Below, in pieces: positions 1 to 7,242 of a stretch of DNA of 64,000 bases; position 1 is the stretch's first letter, and each line of letters begins with the position of its first letter. This DNA comes from JBNGOQ01 sp050589645 (GTDB lineage: Bacteria; Bacteroidota; Bacteroidia; Flavobacteriales; Flavobacteriaceae), in assembly GCF_050589645.1 (NCBI RefSeq), contig NZ_JBNGOQ010000003.1, positions 496,001-560,000 on the forward strand, written 5' to 3'. The position numbers and the translations under genes were made by a program. The notes below the pieces were generated by a model. That model had not been told where the DNA came from, did no database searches, and was given only the letters and a program-made list of their open reading frames with translations.

Positions 1-8
1 GAAGGAAG

Positions 9-33
9 CTGCCCATTTTTGGGCAGTTTTTTT
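9..33 (+). terminator. Rho-independent terminator
   Basis: A perfect 7-bp stem (CTGCCCA / TGGGCAG) around a TTTT loop is followed by seven T residues. It closes a transcript whose gene lies before the window. Confidence 0.85.
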
Positions 34-104
34 GTTAAAAAAGAAGTGCAGCCCACATACTTTTTGATTGAAAACACTGTTTATATTAGTGGTATTTTTA
101 AAGT

Positions 105-542
105 ATGCCAGCTATGCACCATAAAGTAGCCCTTAATAAACGATTTTATCTCCTTGCCCTTTTTGTGCTTTGTTGCGCTTGGGGAAATGCCCAGGATTGT
201 ACTTTGGATATTGGAGGAAAAAATAAGGAGACCATTCTCAAAGTATTTCAATTGAACGAAGAGCAGATAGGAAAAATGGAGGCCTGGAGGGGCGAACTTA
301 AAATTAAGCGCCAACAGATAGAAGATAAAATGAAGGTGCTGCTCAACGATCACCCTCAAGAGACCCAGGAAGACCTTAACAAATTGGCCAAGAAGTTCGA
401 TATCCTAAAGGAGGAAGTGCTCGCCGTTTCCAAATCCTATGATAAGAAGCTGATTGCCATATTCAATGAAAGACAATACCAGCGATATGTTGCCCTTTGC
501 AGAGAGGCAATACGTACGCCTATGGTGGTCCAGCCCGAATGA
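105..542 (+). CDS. Small secreted helical protein, function unknown
   Basis: This 145-aa protein is not recognised. Residues 10-29 are a hydrophobic signal segment ending in WGNAQ, so it is probably exported to the periplasm. The mature part is charged and almost entirely helical, rich in K, E and Q, with long amphipathic stretches (about residues 45-125). That resembles small periplasmic helical-hairpin proteins of the Spy/CpxP type only in general character; no LTxxQ repeat is visible. Two cysteines (in QDCTLD and ALCREA) could form a disulfide in the mature protein. An alternative ATG lies three codons downstream. It stands alone before pyrD, on the same strand, with an 87-bp gap that contains the pyrD promoter. 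Confidence 0.7.
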   Translation: MPAMHHKVALNKRFYLLALFVLCCAWGNAQDCTLDIGGKNKETILKVFQLNEEQIGKMEAWRGELKIKRQQIEDKMKVLLNDHPQETQEDLNKLAKKFDILKEEVLAVSKSYDKKLIAIFNERQYQRYVALCREAIRTPMVVQPE

Positions 543-601
543 TTTTTGGCTTTGATGCCATAAAATAATGATAGGTAGCACTGCTACTCGATTCGAGTTT
601 G

Positions 602-609
602 TATTTTTG
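602..609 (+). promoter_or_regulatory. Candidate pyrD promoter (-7 element)
   Basis: TATTTTTG fits the Bacteroidota sigma-A -7 consensus TAnnTTTG, 20 bp before the pyrD start. No clear -33 TTG is seen. A perfect small palindrome, GTAGCA-C-TGCTAC (575-587), lies just upstream. Confidence 0.45.
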
Positions 610-629
610 CGCAAAGTTTTCTGCCATTC

Positions 630-1673
630 ATGTATAAAATTCTAATTCGTCCGCTACTTTTCCTTCTTGACCCGGAAAAGGTGCACCACCTTTCTTTCTT
701 CCTGATCAAATGTCTTTCCAAAGTGGGATTTGCCCCCATTTTTAGGTCCATGTACCAGCTAAACGATCCGCGTTTGCAGCGCGAGGTAGTCGGTTTAAAA
801 TTTGCGAACCCCGTGGGTTTGGCGGCCGGTTTTGACAAGGATGCAAAACTGTATAACGAACTCTCCAATTTTGGTTTTGGATTTGTGGAAATAGGGACCC
901 TTACCCCAAAACCGCAAGAAGGGAACCCTAAGAAACGACTCTTCCGCCTTAAGGCCGATGAAGGCATCATCAATCGAATGGGATTTAACAACAAAGGAGT
1001 TTTTGATGCGGTGGAGCAGCTTAAAAAAAAGCACAGGGTGCTGATCGGGGGAAACATCGGAAAAAATAAGAGTACCCCAAACGATCAAGCCATCAAGGAC
1101 TACCTTATTTGTTTTGATGCCCTTTTTGATCATGTGGACTATTTTGTGGTCAATGTAAGTTCGCCCAATACTCCTGGACTTAGGGAGCTTCAAGATAAGG
1201 AACCTCTTACCGCCTTGTTGAACGCACTTAAGCGCGAGAACAGTAAATATGCCGAAAAGGGGAAGGTAAAGGAGAAACCGATCCTATTGAAAATAGCACC
1301 CGATTTGGAGAATGTCCAGTTATTGGATATCATTAAAATAATTGAACGCACCAAAATAGACGGCGTTATTGCTACCAACACCACGATAACCCGCAAAGAG
1401 TTGAAATCAGACTGTACCCTTGTAGAGGAAAAGGGTGGCCTTAGCGGTAGACCGCTTAGCCAAAGAAGTACCGAGGTCATTCGTTTTTTAGCGGAGCGGA
1501 GCAACAAAGCCTTTGCGATCATTGGGGTGGGTGGAATCCATTCCGCAGATGACGCTCTCGAAAAGTTGGAAGCAGGAGCCGATTTGGTACAGCTTTGGAC
1601 TGGGTTTGTCTATGAGGGGCCTGCTTTGGTCAAAAAGATCAACAAGGCCATTCTTCAGAAAACTGCAGTATAA
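630..1673 (+). CDS. pyrD: Dihydroorotate dehydrogenase (quinone)
   Basis: This enzyme oxidises dihydroorotate to orotate, the fourth step of de novo pyrimidine synthesis, and passes electrons to the quinone pool. The 347-aa length and the hydrophobic N-terminal helix (LLFLLDPEKVHHLSFFLIK) mark it as the membrane-associated class 2 type. The barrel shows the FMN and substrate motifs NPVGLAAGFDKD, NVSSPNTPGLR (with the class 2 catalytic serine region) and ATNTT, and ends with IGVGGI and a GADLVQLWTG phosphate-binding segment. It starts at ATG 630 after a TAnnTTTG element. It is convergent with the Dabb gene, with only 13 bp between the two stops. Confidence 0.97.
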   Translation: MYKILIRPLLFLLDPEKVHHLSFFLIKCLSKVGFAPIFRSMYQLNDPRLQREVVGLKFANPVGLAAGFDKDAKLYNELSNFGFGFVEIGTLTPKPQEGNPKKRLFRLKADEGIINRMGFNNKGVFDAVEQLKKKHRVLIGGNIGKNKSTPNDQAIKDYLICFDALFDHVDYFVVNVSSPNTPGLRELQDKEPLTALLNALKRENSKYAEKGKVKEKPILLKIAPDLENVQLLDIIKIIERTKIDGVIATNTTITRKELKSDCTLVEEKGGLSGRPLSQRSTEVIRFLAERSNKAFAIIGVGGIHSADDALEKLEAGADLVQLWTGFVYEGPALVKKINKAILQKTAV

Positions 1674-1686
1674 AAGTAACCTTAGG

Positions 1687-2109
1687 CTAATGTGTCCAAT
1701 AATCTACAACCAAGACATCTTCCAGATGAGGTTTTAAGAGGGCTCCAAAAGCCCGATGGTCGGGATGTGGAAGATAAATGGCTCGGTCCGCCTCACTTTT
1801 GAAGGTGAGGAAAAAACAATGGGTAAAACCCTTTTCAAGACCTTCCGGACTATTGTTCAGTCCCCATTCGTACCCTTGTATCTGTGGTATTTTGGTTGGC
1901 AGGGCCGTAAATGCCTTTTCTATTTCGGCTAATTTTTCCCCGGACGTACCGTCTTTAAACTTGAACAATACAACATGACGCAAAACGCTATCTTGCATAA
2001 CAACGGTTTTTAGAATTGCTTCTTTTGATGCCCCATCCAGAGTATAGGACATCAGGCCCAAGGATACCATCAGGATCAGAGCGGTAAGTCCCAAGGAGAA
2101 TGCTTTCAT
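1687..2109 (-). CDS. Dabb (stress-responsive alpha/beta barrel) family protein
   Basis: This 140-aa protein carries a Dabb domain, a dimeric alpha+beta barrel. The family signature is visible at about residues 43-100: LRHVVLFKFKDG, followed by the helix EKLAEIEKAFTALPTKIPQIQGYEWG and the later HPDHRAF segment. Some members act as dissociable hydrolases or detoxify small molecules, but the true substrate of most is unknown. The first 25 residues form a hydrophobic signal-like segment (LGLTALILMVSLGLMSYTL), so this copy is probably exported or membrane-anchored, whereas many Dabb proteins are cytosolic. The gene is monocistronic: pyrD converges on it and the HMG-CoA lyase gene diverges from it. 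Confidence 0.85.
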   Translation of the reverse strand: MKAFSLGLTALILMVSLGLMSYTLDGASKEAILKTVVMQDSVLRHVVLFKFKDGTSGEKLAEIEKAFTALPTKIPQIQGYEWGLNNSPEGLEKGFTHCFFLTFKSEADRAIYLPHPDHRAFGALLKPHLEDVLVVDYWTH

Positions 2110-2223
2110 CTTTTTTTTGTCAAGATAGGAAAACAGATCCAGATTTGGGCCGGGTTTGCACTTTTGGTCCTAAATGCATCCCGATCTATGTTTTTTACTA
2201 TGCCGTTATCTGATAAATAATGG

Positions 2224-2231
2224 TAATTTTG
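2224..2231 (+). promoter_or_regulatory. Candidate mvaB promoter (-7 element)
   Basis: TAATTTTG fits TAnnTTTG and lies 21 bp before the HMG-CoA lyase start codon, inside the 143-bp divergent intergenic region. Confidence 0.4.
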
Positions 2232-2252
2232 GGCTAGCATATACCACGGTCC

Positions 2253-3119
2253 ATGCCCAAAGCTATCAAGATAATTGAATGTCCACGAGACGCCATGCAG
2301 GGAATTAAGGCGTTTATTCCCACAGAACGTAAAGTACTGTATATACAGTCCTTGTTGCAATGCGGTTTTGACACCATCGATTTTGGTAGCTTTGTATCCC
2401 CGAAGGCCATACCCCAAATGGTGGACACGGCCCGTGTGCTTTCGGAGTTGGACCTTACAGAAACACGGAGCAAATTATTGGCCATTGTTGCCAATGTAAG
2501 GGGAGCTGAGGACGCTTGTAAACATGAGGCCATAACCTATCTTGGGTATCCGTTTTCCATTTCCGAAAATTTCCAAATGAGGAACACCCATAAGACCATT
2601 GCCCAATCCGTCGATACCCTAAGGGAGATCCTAAACATAGCCGATACCGCCAATAAGGAAGTGGTCACCTATATTTCCATGGGTTTTGGCAATCCGTATG
2701 GCGACCCCTGGAACGTGGAAATTGTAGGGGAATGGACAGAGAAGCTTACGGCTATGGGCGTGAAGATCCTGTCGCTTTCCGATACCGTGGGTACGTCTAC
2801 GCCCGAAGTAATCGATTATCTTTTTTCGAATTTGATACCGAAATATCCAGAAGTAGAGTTTGGCGCCCACTTGCATACCACGCCCACCAAATGGCATGAA
2901 AAGGTAGATGCCGCCTATAGGGCAGGGTGCCGTAGGTTTGATGGTGCCATTCAAGGTTTTGGTGGGTGTCCCATGGCCAAGGATGAACTTACCGGTAATA
3001 TGCCCACAGAAAAAATGCTTTCCTATTTTACCTCGGCAAAAGTGGATACTCGAGTAAACGCCATGGTTTTTGAAGCCGCTTACAATAAAGCTACAGCGCT
3101 TTTCAGTGCCTATCATTGA
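2253..3119 (+). CDS. mvaB: Hydroxymethylglutaryl-CoA lyase
   Basis: This enzyme cleaves HMG-CoA to acetyl-CoA and acetoacetate, the last step of leucine breakdown. The 288-aa protein is a DRE-TIM metallolyase. The N-terminal substrate and metal motif reads ECPRDAMQG (the family usually has PRDGLQ), the metal-binding pair is in GAHLHTTP, and the catalytic-loop cysteine is in GFGGCPMAKDELTGN at residue 239. FIPTERKV and DFGSFVSPKAIPQM are conserved barrel segments. The size is normal and the protein has no targeting peptide, so it is cytosolic. It stands alone, followed by the regulatory region of the porin gene. Other TIM-barrel acyl-CoA lyases are less likely given the GGCP loop. Confidence 0.92.
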   Translation: MPKAIKIIECPRDAMQGIKAFIPTERKVLYIQSLLQCGFDTIDFGSFVSPKAIPQMVDTARVLSELDLTETRSKLLAIVANVRGAEDACKHEAITYLGYPFSISENFQMRNTHKTIAQSVDTLREILNIADTANKEVVTYISMGFGNPYGDPWNVEIVGEWTEKLTAMGVKILSLSDTVGTSTPEVIDYLFSNLIPKYPEVEFGAHLHTTPTKWHEKVDAAYRAGCRRFDGAIQGFGGCPMAKDELTGNMPTEKMLSYFTSAKVDTRVNAMVFEAAYNKATALFSAYH

Positions 3120-3172
3120 CCTTTGGCTTTCCTATTTTTCTCACTGATATCCCCGAAATGTTAAATCTTTAA

Positions 3173-3199
3173 ATTTATTTAGATTTAATTTAAATAAAT
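3173..3199. promoter_or_regulatory. 27-bp near-perfect palindromic operator
   Basis: These 27 bases match their own reverse complement except at three symmetric position pairs. The core reads TTTAGATT-T-AATTTAAA and the outer arms are ATTTA / TAAAT. It lies upstream of the porin -7 element, where the -33 region of that promoter should be. Binding by a dimeric regulator is inferred; an iron or other metal repressor is one possibility. Confidence 0.6.
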
Positions 3200-3221
3200 T
3201 TTTTTCTTTCCCTCCAAGCTG

Positions 3222-3229
3222 TATATTTG
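3222..3229 (+). promoter_or_regulatory. Candidate porin promoter (-7 element)
   Basis: TATATTTG matches TAnnTTTG exactly, 54 bp before the porin start. It sits between the two palindromes at 3173-3199 and 3248-3266. Confidence 0.55.
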
Positions 3230-3247
3230 TCCCCTGCGAACAGTGCA

Positions 3248-3266
3248 ATTTAAAATCAATCTAAAT
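3248..3266. promoter_or_regulatory. Second near-palindromic operator, downstream of the porin promoter
   Basis: A 19-bp imperfect palindrome reads ATTTAAAATCAATCTAAAT. Its arms share the ATTTA...TAAAT ends and the ATCTAAAT half-site with the palindrome 75 bp upstream. It would lie in the 5' leader, 12-30 bases after the expected transcription start. Confidence 0.5.
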
Positions 3267-3283
3267 AAAGACAAGAGACGTTT

Positions 3284-4462
3284 ATGAAACGAATTACCTT
3301 TTTGATGATGTCCCTATTTGCATCAATCATCACCGCGCAAACCGTACAGGACTCCATCACTTTTGATCCGCAAAAGCAGTTAAACGCGGCCCAGCGGATT
3401 TTATCCGGAAATTATGCCTCTGAGGTCATTGTGGGTGCCTACGGGGAAATGTTGTACAACCAACCGGAAGGCGATAATGGGGAGCTGGATGTGCAGCGTT
3501 TGGTATTGTTGTTCGGATATCGATTTAACGATCGTGCGCAGTTTTTCACTGAAATTGAATTGGAGCATGTGGAGGAAGTATTTGTTGAACAAGCCTTTGT
3601 AAACTACAACCTGGCCACCAACGTAAACATCAGGGGAGGACTCATGCTGGTGCCCATGGGAATTGTCAACGAATACCATGAACCTACTACCTTCAACGGT
3701 ACGGAGCGCCCTGCAGTGGATAACGTCATCGTGCCCACCACCTGGCGAGAGCTTGGAATTGGTGTCAACGGGAGGTTCAATGATATATCCTTGGGATATC
3801 AAGCCTATATATTCAATGGTTTTAAATCGACCGAGGCCGACGGGGAAGGTGGAATTTCTGGTTTTTTACAAGGATCCAACGGATTGCGTGGGGGCAGACA
3901 GAAAGGAATTCAGTCTACCATTGACAGTCCTACCTTTTCTGCCAAATTGGACTACTACGGCATTCCCGGGCTACGTCTTGGCCTTTCCGGTTATTTTGGG
4001 GACACACAGGCCGCCGATGATATCGAGGAGACCGATGGGGCCAATATTGGGATTTCCATGGTAGGTTTGGATGCCAGATATGCCTATCAGAGGTTCACGG
4101 CCAGGGGGCAGTTCATTTATGCCTCCCTTTCCGATACGGAAGCCTATAATACCCTTACCGGTAGAGATTTGGGAAGTGCCGTTCAAGGCTGGTACCTCGA
4201 AGGGGCCTTTAACCTGCTTCCGCTTGGTAAACAACAGAAACTGTTTGCCTTTGCGCGCTACGAGGCCTATGACACCCATGCGGATACTGACGGTGCTTTA
4301 GCTCAGAACCCCGCTTATGACAGGACCGATATCACTACAGGCTTAACTTACCATATAGCTCCCGGAGTGGTTGTCAAAGGGGATTATCAGTTCAGGGATA
4401 ACGACGATGACGCCAGTGATGTGCCCGATAGACTTAATTTTGGGATAGGCGTTTGGTTCTAG
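3284..4462 (+). CDS. Outer-membrane porin-like beta-barrel protein
   Basis: This 392-aa protein has a signal peptide (residues 1-18, ending SIITAQ) and a long run of alternating, aromatic-capped strands. It ends in the outer-membrane signature GIGVWF with a terminal aromatic residue. Segments such as AQFFTEIELEHVEEVFVEQAFVNY and GGLMLVPMGIVNEYHEPTTFNG resemble the phosphate-selective porin O/P and related Bacteroidota porins. A passive channel is likely; the solute is not evident. Two AT-rich palindromes flank its promoter, so expression is probably repressed by a dimeric regulator. An FMN-binding protein and a membrane protein follow on the same strand and have a similar half-site in their own promoter. 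Confidence 0.85.
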   Translation: MKRITFLMMSLFASIITAQTVQDSITFDPQKQLNAAQRILSGNYASEVIVGAYGEMLYNQPEGDNGELDVQRLVLLFGYRFNDRAQFFTEIELEHVEEVFVEQAFVNYNLATNVNIRGGLMLVPMGIVNEYHEPTTFNGTERPAVDNVIVPTTWRELGIGVNGRFNDISLGYQAYIFNGFKSTEADGEGGISGFLQGSNGLRGGRQKGIQSTIDSPTFSAKLDYYGIPGLRLGLSGYFGDTQAADDIEETDGANIGISMVGLDARYAYQRFTARGQFIYASLSDTEAYNTLTGRDLGSAVQGWYLEGAFNLLPLGKQQKLFAFARYEAYDTHADTDGALAQNPAYDRTDITTGLTYHIAPGVVVKGDYQFRDNDDDASDVPDRLNFGIGVWF

Positions 4463-4520
4463 TTTCACTACGAGTTGGCCTTCATCTTGGGATTTTTTTA
4501 TTAAATCCGGACAATTGTTA

Positions 4521-4549
4521 TTAATATTAAGTCTAAATTAATACATTTG
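4521..4549 (+). promoter_or_regulatory. Promoter with overlapping imperfect palindrome, FMN-binding gene
   Basis: TACATTTG (4542-4549) matches TAnnTTTG and a TTG lies at 4515-4517. Between them is an imperfect palindrome (4521-4541) with TTAAT / ATTAA ends and a GTCTAAAT half-site like those before the porin gene. The -7 element ends only 4 bp before the first ATG (4554), so the transcript may be leaderless or the true start may be further in. Confidence 0.5.
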
Positions 4550-4553
4550 CAGC

Positions 4554-5090
4554 ATGCATAACGGAAAACGGTTCAGCTCGGCCCTTTTAATGATTTCCCT
4601 ACTCTTTTTTGGATTTGGATTACCCAAAAATGTCCAGAAGAAAGTAGAGAAGGAGGTGATTAAACTGTTCGAGGTGACCGATTTTTCCATGAATGCAATG
4701 GTTATCCCAGAGGCCCTTAATGCCAAATTGCCTACAAAGATTACCACAGACAATTTATACATCCTTTCCGAAGGCTCCGAGCAATTGGGGTATTTGTTCG
4801 TGGATCAGGCGCCAAGCAAGACCGCTAAATTTGACTACCTCGTGGTCTTTGATAAAGAGTTAAAGGTCATTCACTCAAAAGTGTTGATCTACCGGGAGGA
4901 ATACGGAGGGGAGATTGGCAGCAAACGTTGGTTAAAGCAGTTTTTGGGCAAAACGGGCAAGGACAGGGTAAGTCATGAGACCAATATCGACGCCATTTCC
5001 GGAGCCACCATTTCAGTGCGTTCCATGACCAACTCTATGGACAATCTGCTTCAGACGATAGGAATCCTTCAGGAAAACGGTGTTTTCTAA
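4554..5090 (+). CDS. FMN-binding domain protein, extracytoplasmic
   Basis: This 178-aa protein has a hydrophobic N-terminal export segment (about residues 8-22) and an FMN-binding domain like that of NqrC and RnfG. The flavin attachment motif is DAISGATIS at residues 146-154. In this family ApbE links FMN through a phosphoester to the last Thr of DxxSGAxxT; here that position is Ser154. The expected role is electron transfer on the outer side of the cytoplasmic membrane. Its stop overlaps the start of the next gene (TAATG), so the two are translationally coupled. A regulatory half-site shared with the porin promoter suggests co-control. The start could be ATG 4554 or the internal Met13 (4590), since the promoter lies almost on top of 4554. 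Confidence 0.85.
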   Translation: MHNGKRFSSALLMISLLFFGFGLPKNVQKKVEKEVIKLFEVTDFSMNAMVIPEALNAKLPTKITTDNLYILSEGSEQLGYLFVDQAPSKTAKFDYLVVFDKELKVIHSKVLIYREEYGGEIGSKRWLKQFLGKTGKDRVSHETNIDAISGATISVRSMTNSMDNLLQTIGILQENGVF

Positions 5091-5599
5091 TGCACTATAA
5101 TGGGCTTTTATCTACATTTCCAAAGGAAATAAAACTGTTTATAGGCGCTTTTGTCCTTATTCTTTCCGTGGGTTTCTATACCGGACTTTTGTTTGTAAAT
5201 CAAACAAACGGCACCGCGCCGAGCGGGATAGAGGAAAATTACCTGGGAAATGAAGAGGACGAAAACGCTACCGTGATGAAGTTTCGCAAGAGCGAACGTG
5301 AGATGCTTACCATAGTACACACCCACATCCTTTCCATGGCCTTTATTTTTTTTCTGCTAGGAGGTATCCTGTGGTTGGCCAAACTGCCTAAAAGCCTTAA
5401 GTTGTTCCTGACCATTGAGCCTTTTGTATCGGTCGTCCTAACTTTCGGGGGCATCTATTTTCTATGGATCGGGATGCTCTGGATGAAATATGTGGTCATC
5501 TTTTCAGGAATCTTGATGACCCTTAGTTTTGCGGTTTCCTCCATCCTCATTCTCTATCAATTGATGGTGAGGGATACTTCCGGCCAATTAAGAAAGTGA
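5090..5599 (+). CDS. Small integral membrane protein coupled to the FMN-binding protein
   Basis: This 169-aa protein is not recognised by name. It has an N-terminal membrane helix (about 15-36) and a short acidic outer loop (GIEENYLGNEEDENATVMKF). Three further helices follow (about 76-96, 105-128, 131-155). The second helix starts with the histidine-containing sequence MLTIVHTHILSMAFIFF, which could hold a heme or quinone, though this is only inferred. Its ATG overlaps the stop of the FMN-binding gene, so the two products are probably made together and may form an electron-transfer pair in the cytoplasmic membrane. A 58-bp gap with the guaB promoter separates it from the next gene. Confidence 0.75.
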   Translation: MHYNGLLSTFPKEIKLFIGAFVLILSVGFYTGLLFVNQTNGTAPSGIEENYLGNEEDENATVMKFRKSEREMLTIVHTHILSMAFIFFLLGGILWLAKLPKSLKLFLTIEPFVSVVLTFGGIYFLWIGMLWMKYVVIFSGILMTLSFAVSSILILYQLMVRDTSGQLRK

Positions 5600-5626
5600 G
5601 GATAGTGCAAATGCCTTAAAATGTAG

Positions 5627-5634
5627 TATATTTG
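5627..5634 (+). promoter_or_regulatory. Candidate guaB promoter (-7 element)
   Basis: TATATTTG matches TAnnTTTG, 23 bp before the guaB start codon. No clear -33 TTG is present. Confidence 0.5.
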
Positions 5635-5657
5635 CACGCAATTAATCCTTAATTGCC

Positions 5658-7130
5658 ATGGAAGCTCACCTTACAAAGATTCTCGGAGAAGGTCTCACCT
5701 ATGACGACGTACTCCTGGTCCCTGCCTATTCCGAAGTACTGCCGCGCGAAGTAAACATTCAGACCAAGTTCACCCGAAACATTTCGATCAACATTCCTAT
5801 CGTATCCGCTGCTATGGATACGGTTACCGAGTCAAAGATGGCCATTGCCATGGCCCGCGAGGGGGGTATCGGCGTATTGCACAAAAACATGACCACGGAA
5901 CAACAGGCCATGAAAGTGCGTAAGGTGAAGCGAGCAGAAAGCGGTATGATCATGGACCCCGTGACCTTGCCTATGGATTCCTTGGTCCGGGACGCCAAAG
6001 CGAACATGAAGGAATATAGTATTGGCGGTATTCCCATTGTAGATGCTTCTGACAAGTTGATCGGAATCGTTACCAATAGGGATTTGCGATTTGAAAAAAA
6101 TAATGACCGGCCCTTAGCGGAGGTGATGACCTCCAAAAATTTGGTCACCGTAGGAGTGGGAACTTCGCTCGAAGAGGCAGAGGACATTTTGCAGGAGAAC
6201 AAAATCGAAAAATTACCAGTGGTCAACGACGAAAACAAATTGGTGGGCCTGATTACCTTTAGGGATATCACCAAATTGACACAGAAACCCATTGCCAACA
6301 AGGATAAATACGGACGTTTACGTGTTGCCGCGGCCATTGGGGTCACCCCTGATGCCGTAGACCGGGCAGCGGCCTTGGTGAATGCTGCAGTGGATGCTGT
6401 AGTGATAGATACGGCCCATGGCCATACCAAGGGCGTAGTGGCCGTTTTAAAAGCGGTAAAAAAGAAGTTTCCGGAATTGGAAGTCGTTGTGGGCAATATT
6501 GCCACCGGAGAAGCGGCTAAGTACCTCGTAGAGGCTGGTGCTGATGCGGTTAAGGTGGGAATCGGGCCGGGATCTATCTGTACCACCCGGGTCGTGGCCG
6601 GGGTTGGTTTTCCCCAATTCTCAGCTGTGCTGGAGGTAGCCGCGGCTATTAAGGGCAGTGGTGTTCCTGTCATCGCCGATGGTGGTATCCGGTACACCGG
6701 GGATATTCCCAAGGCCATAGCGGCCGGGGCAGATTCCGTTATGTTGGGGTCCTTGCTAGCTGGGACCAAGGAGTCGCCTGGGGAGACCATTATTTATGAA
6801 GGGCGGAAGTTTAAATCGTACCGGGGCATGGGCTCTGTGGAAGCCATGAAGGAAGGTAGTAAGGACAGATACTTCCAGGATGTGGAGGACGATATCAAAA
6901 AACTGGTGCCCGAGGGTATTGTGGGCCGTGTGCCCTATAAGGGTGACCTGTTCGAGAGCATACATCAATTTATTGGGGGTATACGGGCCGGAATGGGCTA
7001 TTGTGGCGCCAAGGACATCGACAGCCTAAAGACTACAGGGAAGTTCGTTAAAATTACGGCAAGTGGTATCAATGAAAGTCACCCGCACGACGTGACCATT
7101 ACCAAGGAATCTCCTAACTACAGCAGGTAA
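5658..7130 (+). CDS. guaB: IMP dehydrogenase
   Basis: This enzyme oxidises IMP to XMP with NAD+, the first committed step of GMP synthesis, in the cytosol. The 490-aa length is normal. The barrel begins with LTYDDVLLVPAYSEVLP. It is interrupted at about residues 95-215 by two CBS domains (IGGIPIVDASDKLIGIVTNRD and IEKLPVVNDENKLVGLITFRD). The catalytic loop GSICTTRVVAGVG carries Cys308. The phosphate-binding GGIRYTGD and ADSVMLGSLLAGTKESPG segments and the mobile flap KSYRGMGSVEAM follow. It starts at ATG 5658 after its own promoter and ends before a candidate terminator, so it is probably monocistronic. Confidence 0.98.
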   Translation: MEAHLTKILGEGLTYDDVLLVPAYSEVLPREVNIQTKFTRNISINIPIVSAAMDTVTESKMAIAMAREGGIGVLHKNMTTEQQAMKVRKVKRAESGMIMDPVTLPMDSLVRDAKANMKEYSIGGIPIVDASDKLIGIVTNRDLRFEKNNDRPLAEVMTSKNLVTVGVGTSLEEAEDILQENKIEKLPVVNDENKLVGLITFRDITKLTQKPIANKDKYGRLRVAAAIGVTPDAVDRAAALVNAAVDAVVIDTAHGHTKGVVAVLKAVKKKFPELEVVVGNIATGEAAKYLVEAGADAVKVGIGPGSICTTRVVAGVGFPQFSAVLEVAAAIKGSGVPVIADGGIRYTGDIPKAIAAGADSVMLGSLLAGTKESPGETIIYEGRKFKSYRGMGSVEAMKEGSKDRYFQDVEDDIKKLVPEGIVGRVPYKGDLFESIHQFIGGIRAGMGYCGAKDIDSLKTTGKFVKITASGINESHPHDVTITKESPNYSR

Positions 7131-7148
7131 GAATACTTTTACCGCAAA

Positions 7149-7175
7149 AAACGGTTTTTCGCCCGTTTGTTTTTT
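7149..7175 (+). terminator. Probable guaB terminator
   Basis: A 6-bp stem (AAACGG / CCGTTT) around an 8-base loop is followed by a G and six T residues. The stem is short, so strength is uncertain. Confidence 0.5.
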
Positions 7176-7242
7176 AGTCACGCAAGAAATGATTTATTTG
7201 TCCTGGATTAATAATTTGTTTCTCAAATCTTACAAGACCACT

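Noticed and set aside
5759..6790. Long antisense open frame (343 codons) inside guaB
   Set aside because: It lies wholly within a highly conserved gene, has a low-complexity composition rich in Ser, Thr and Ala, and no promoter; it is a codon-bias shadow.
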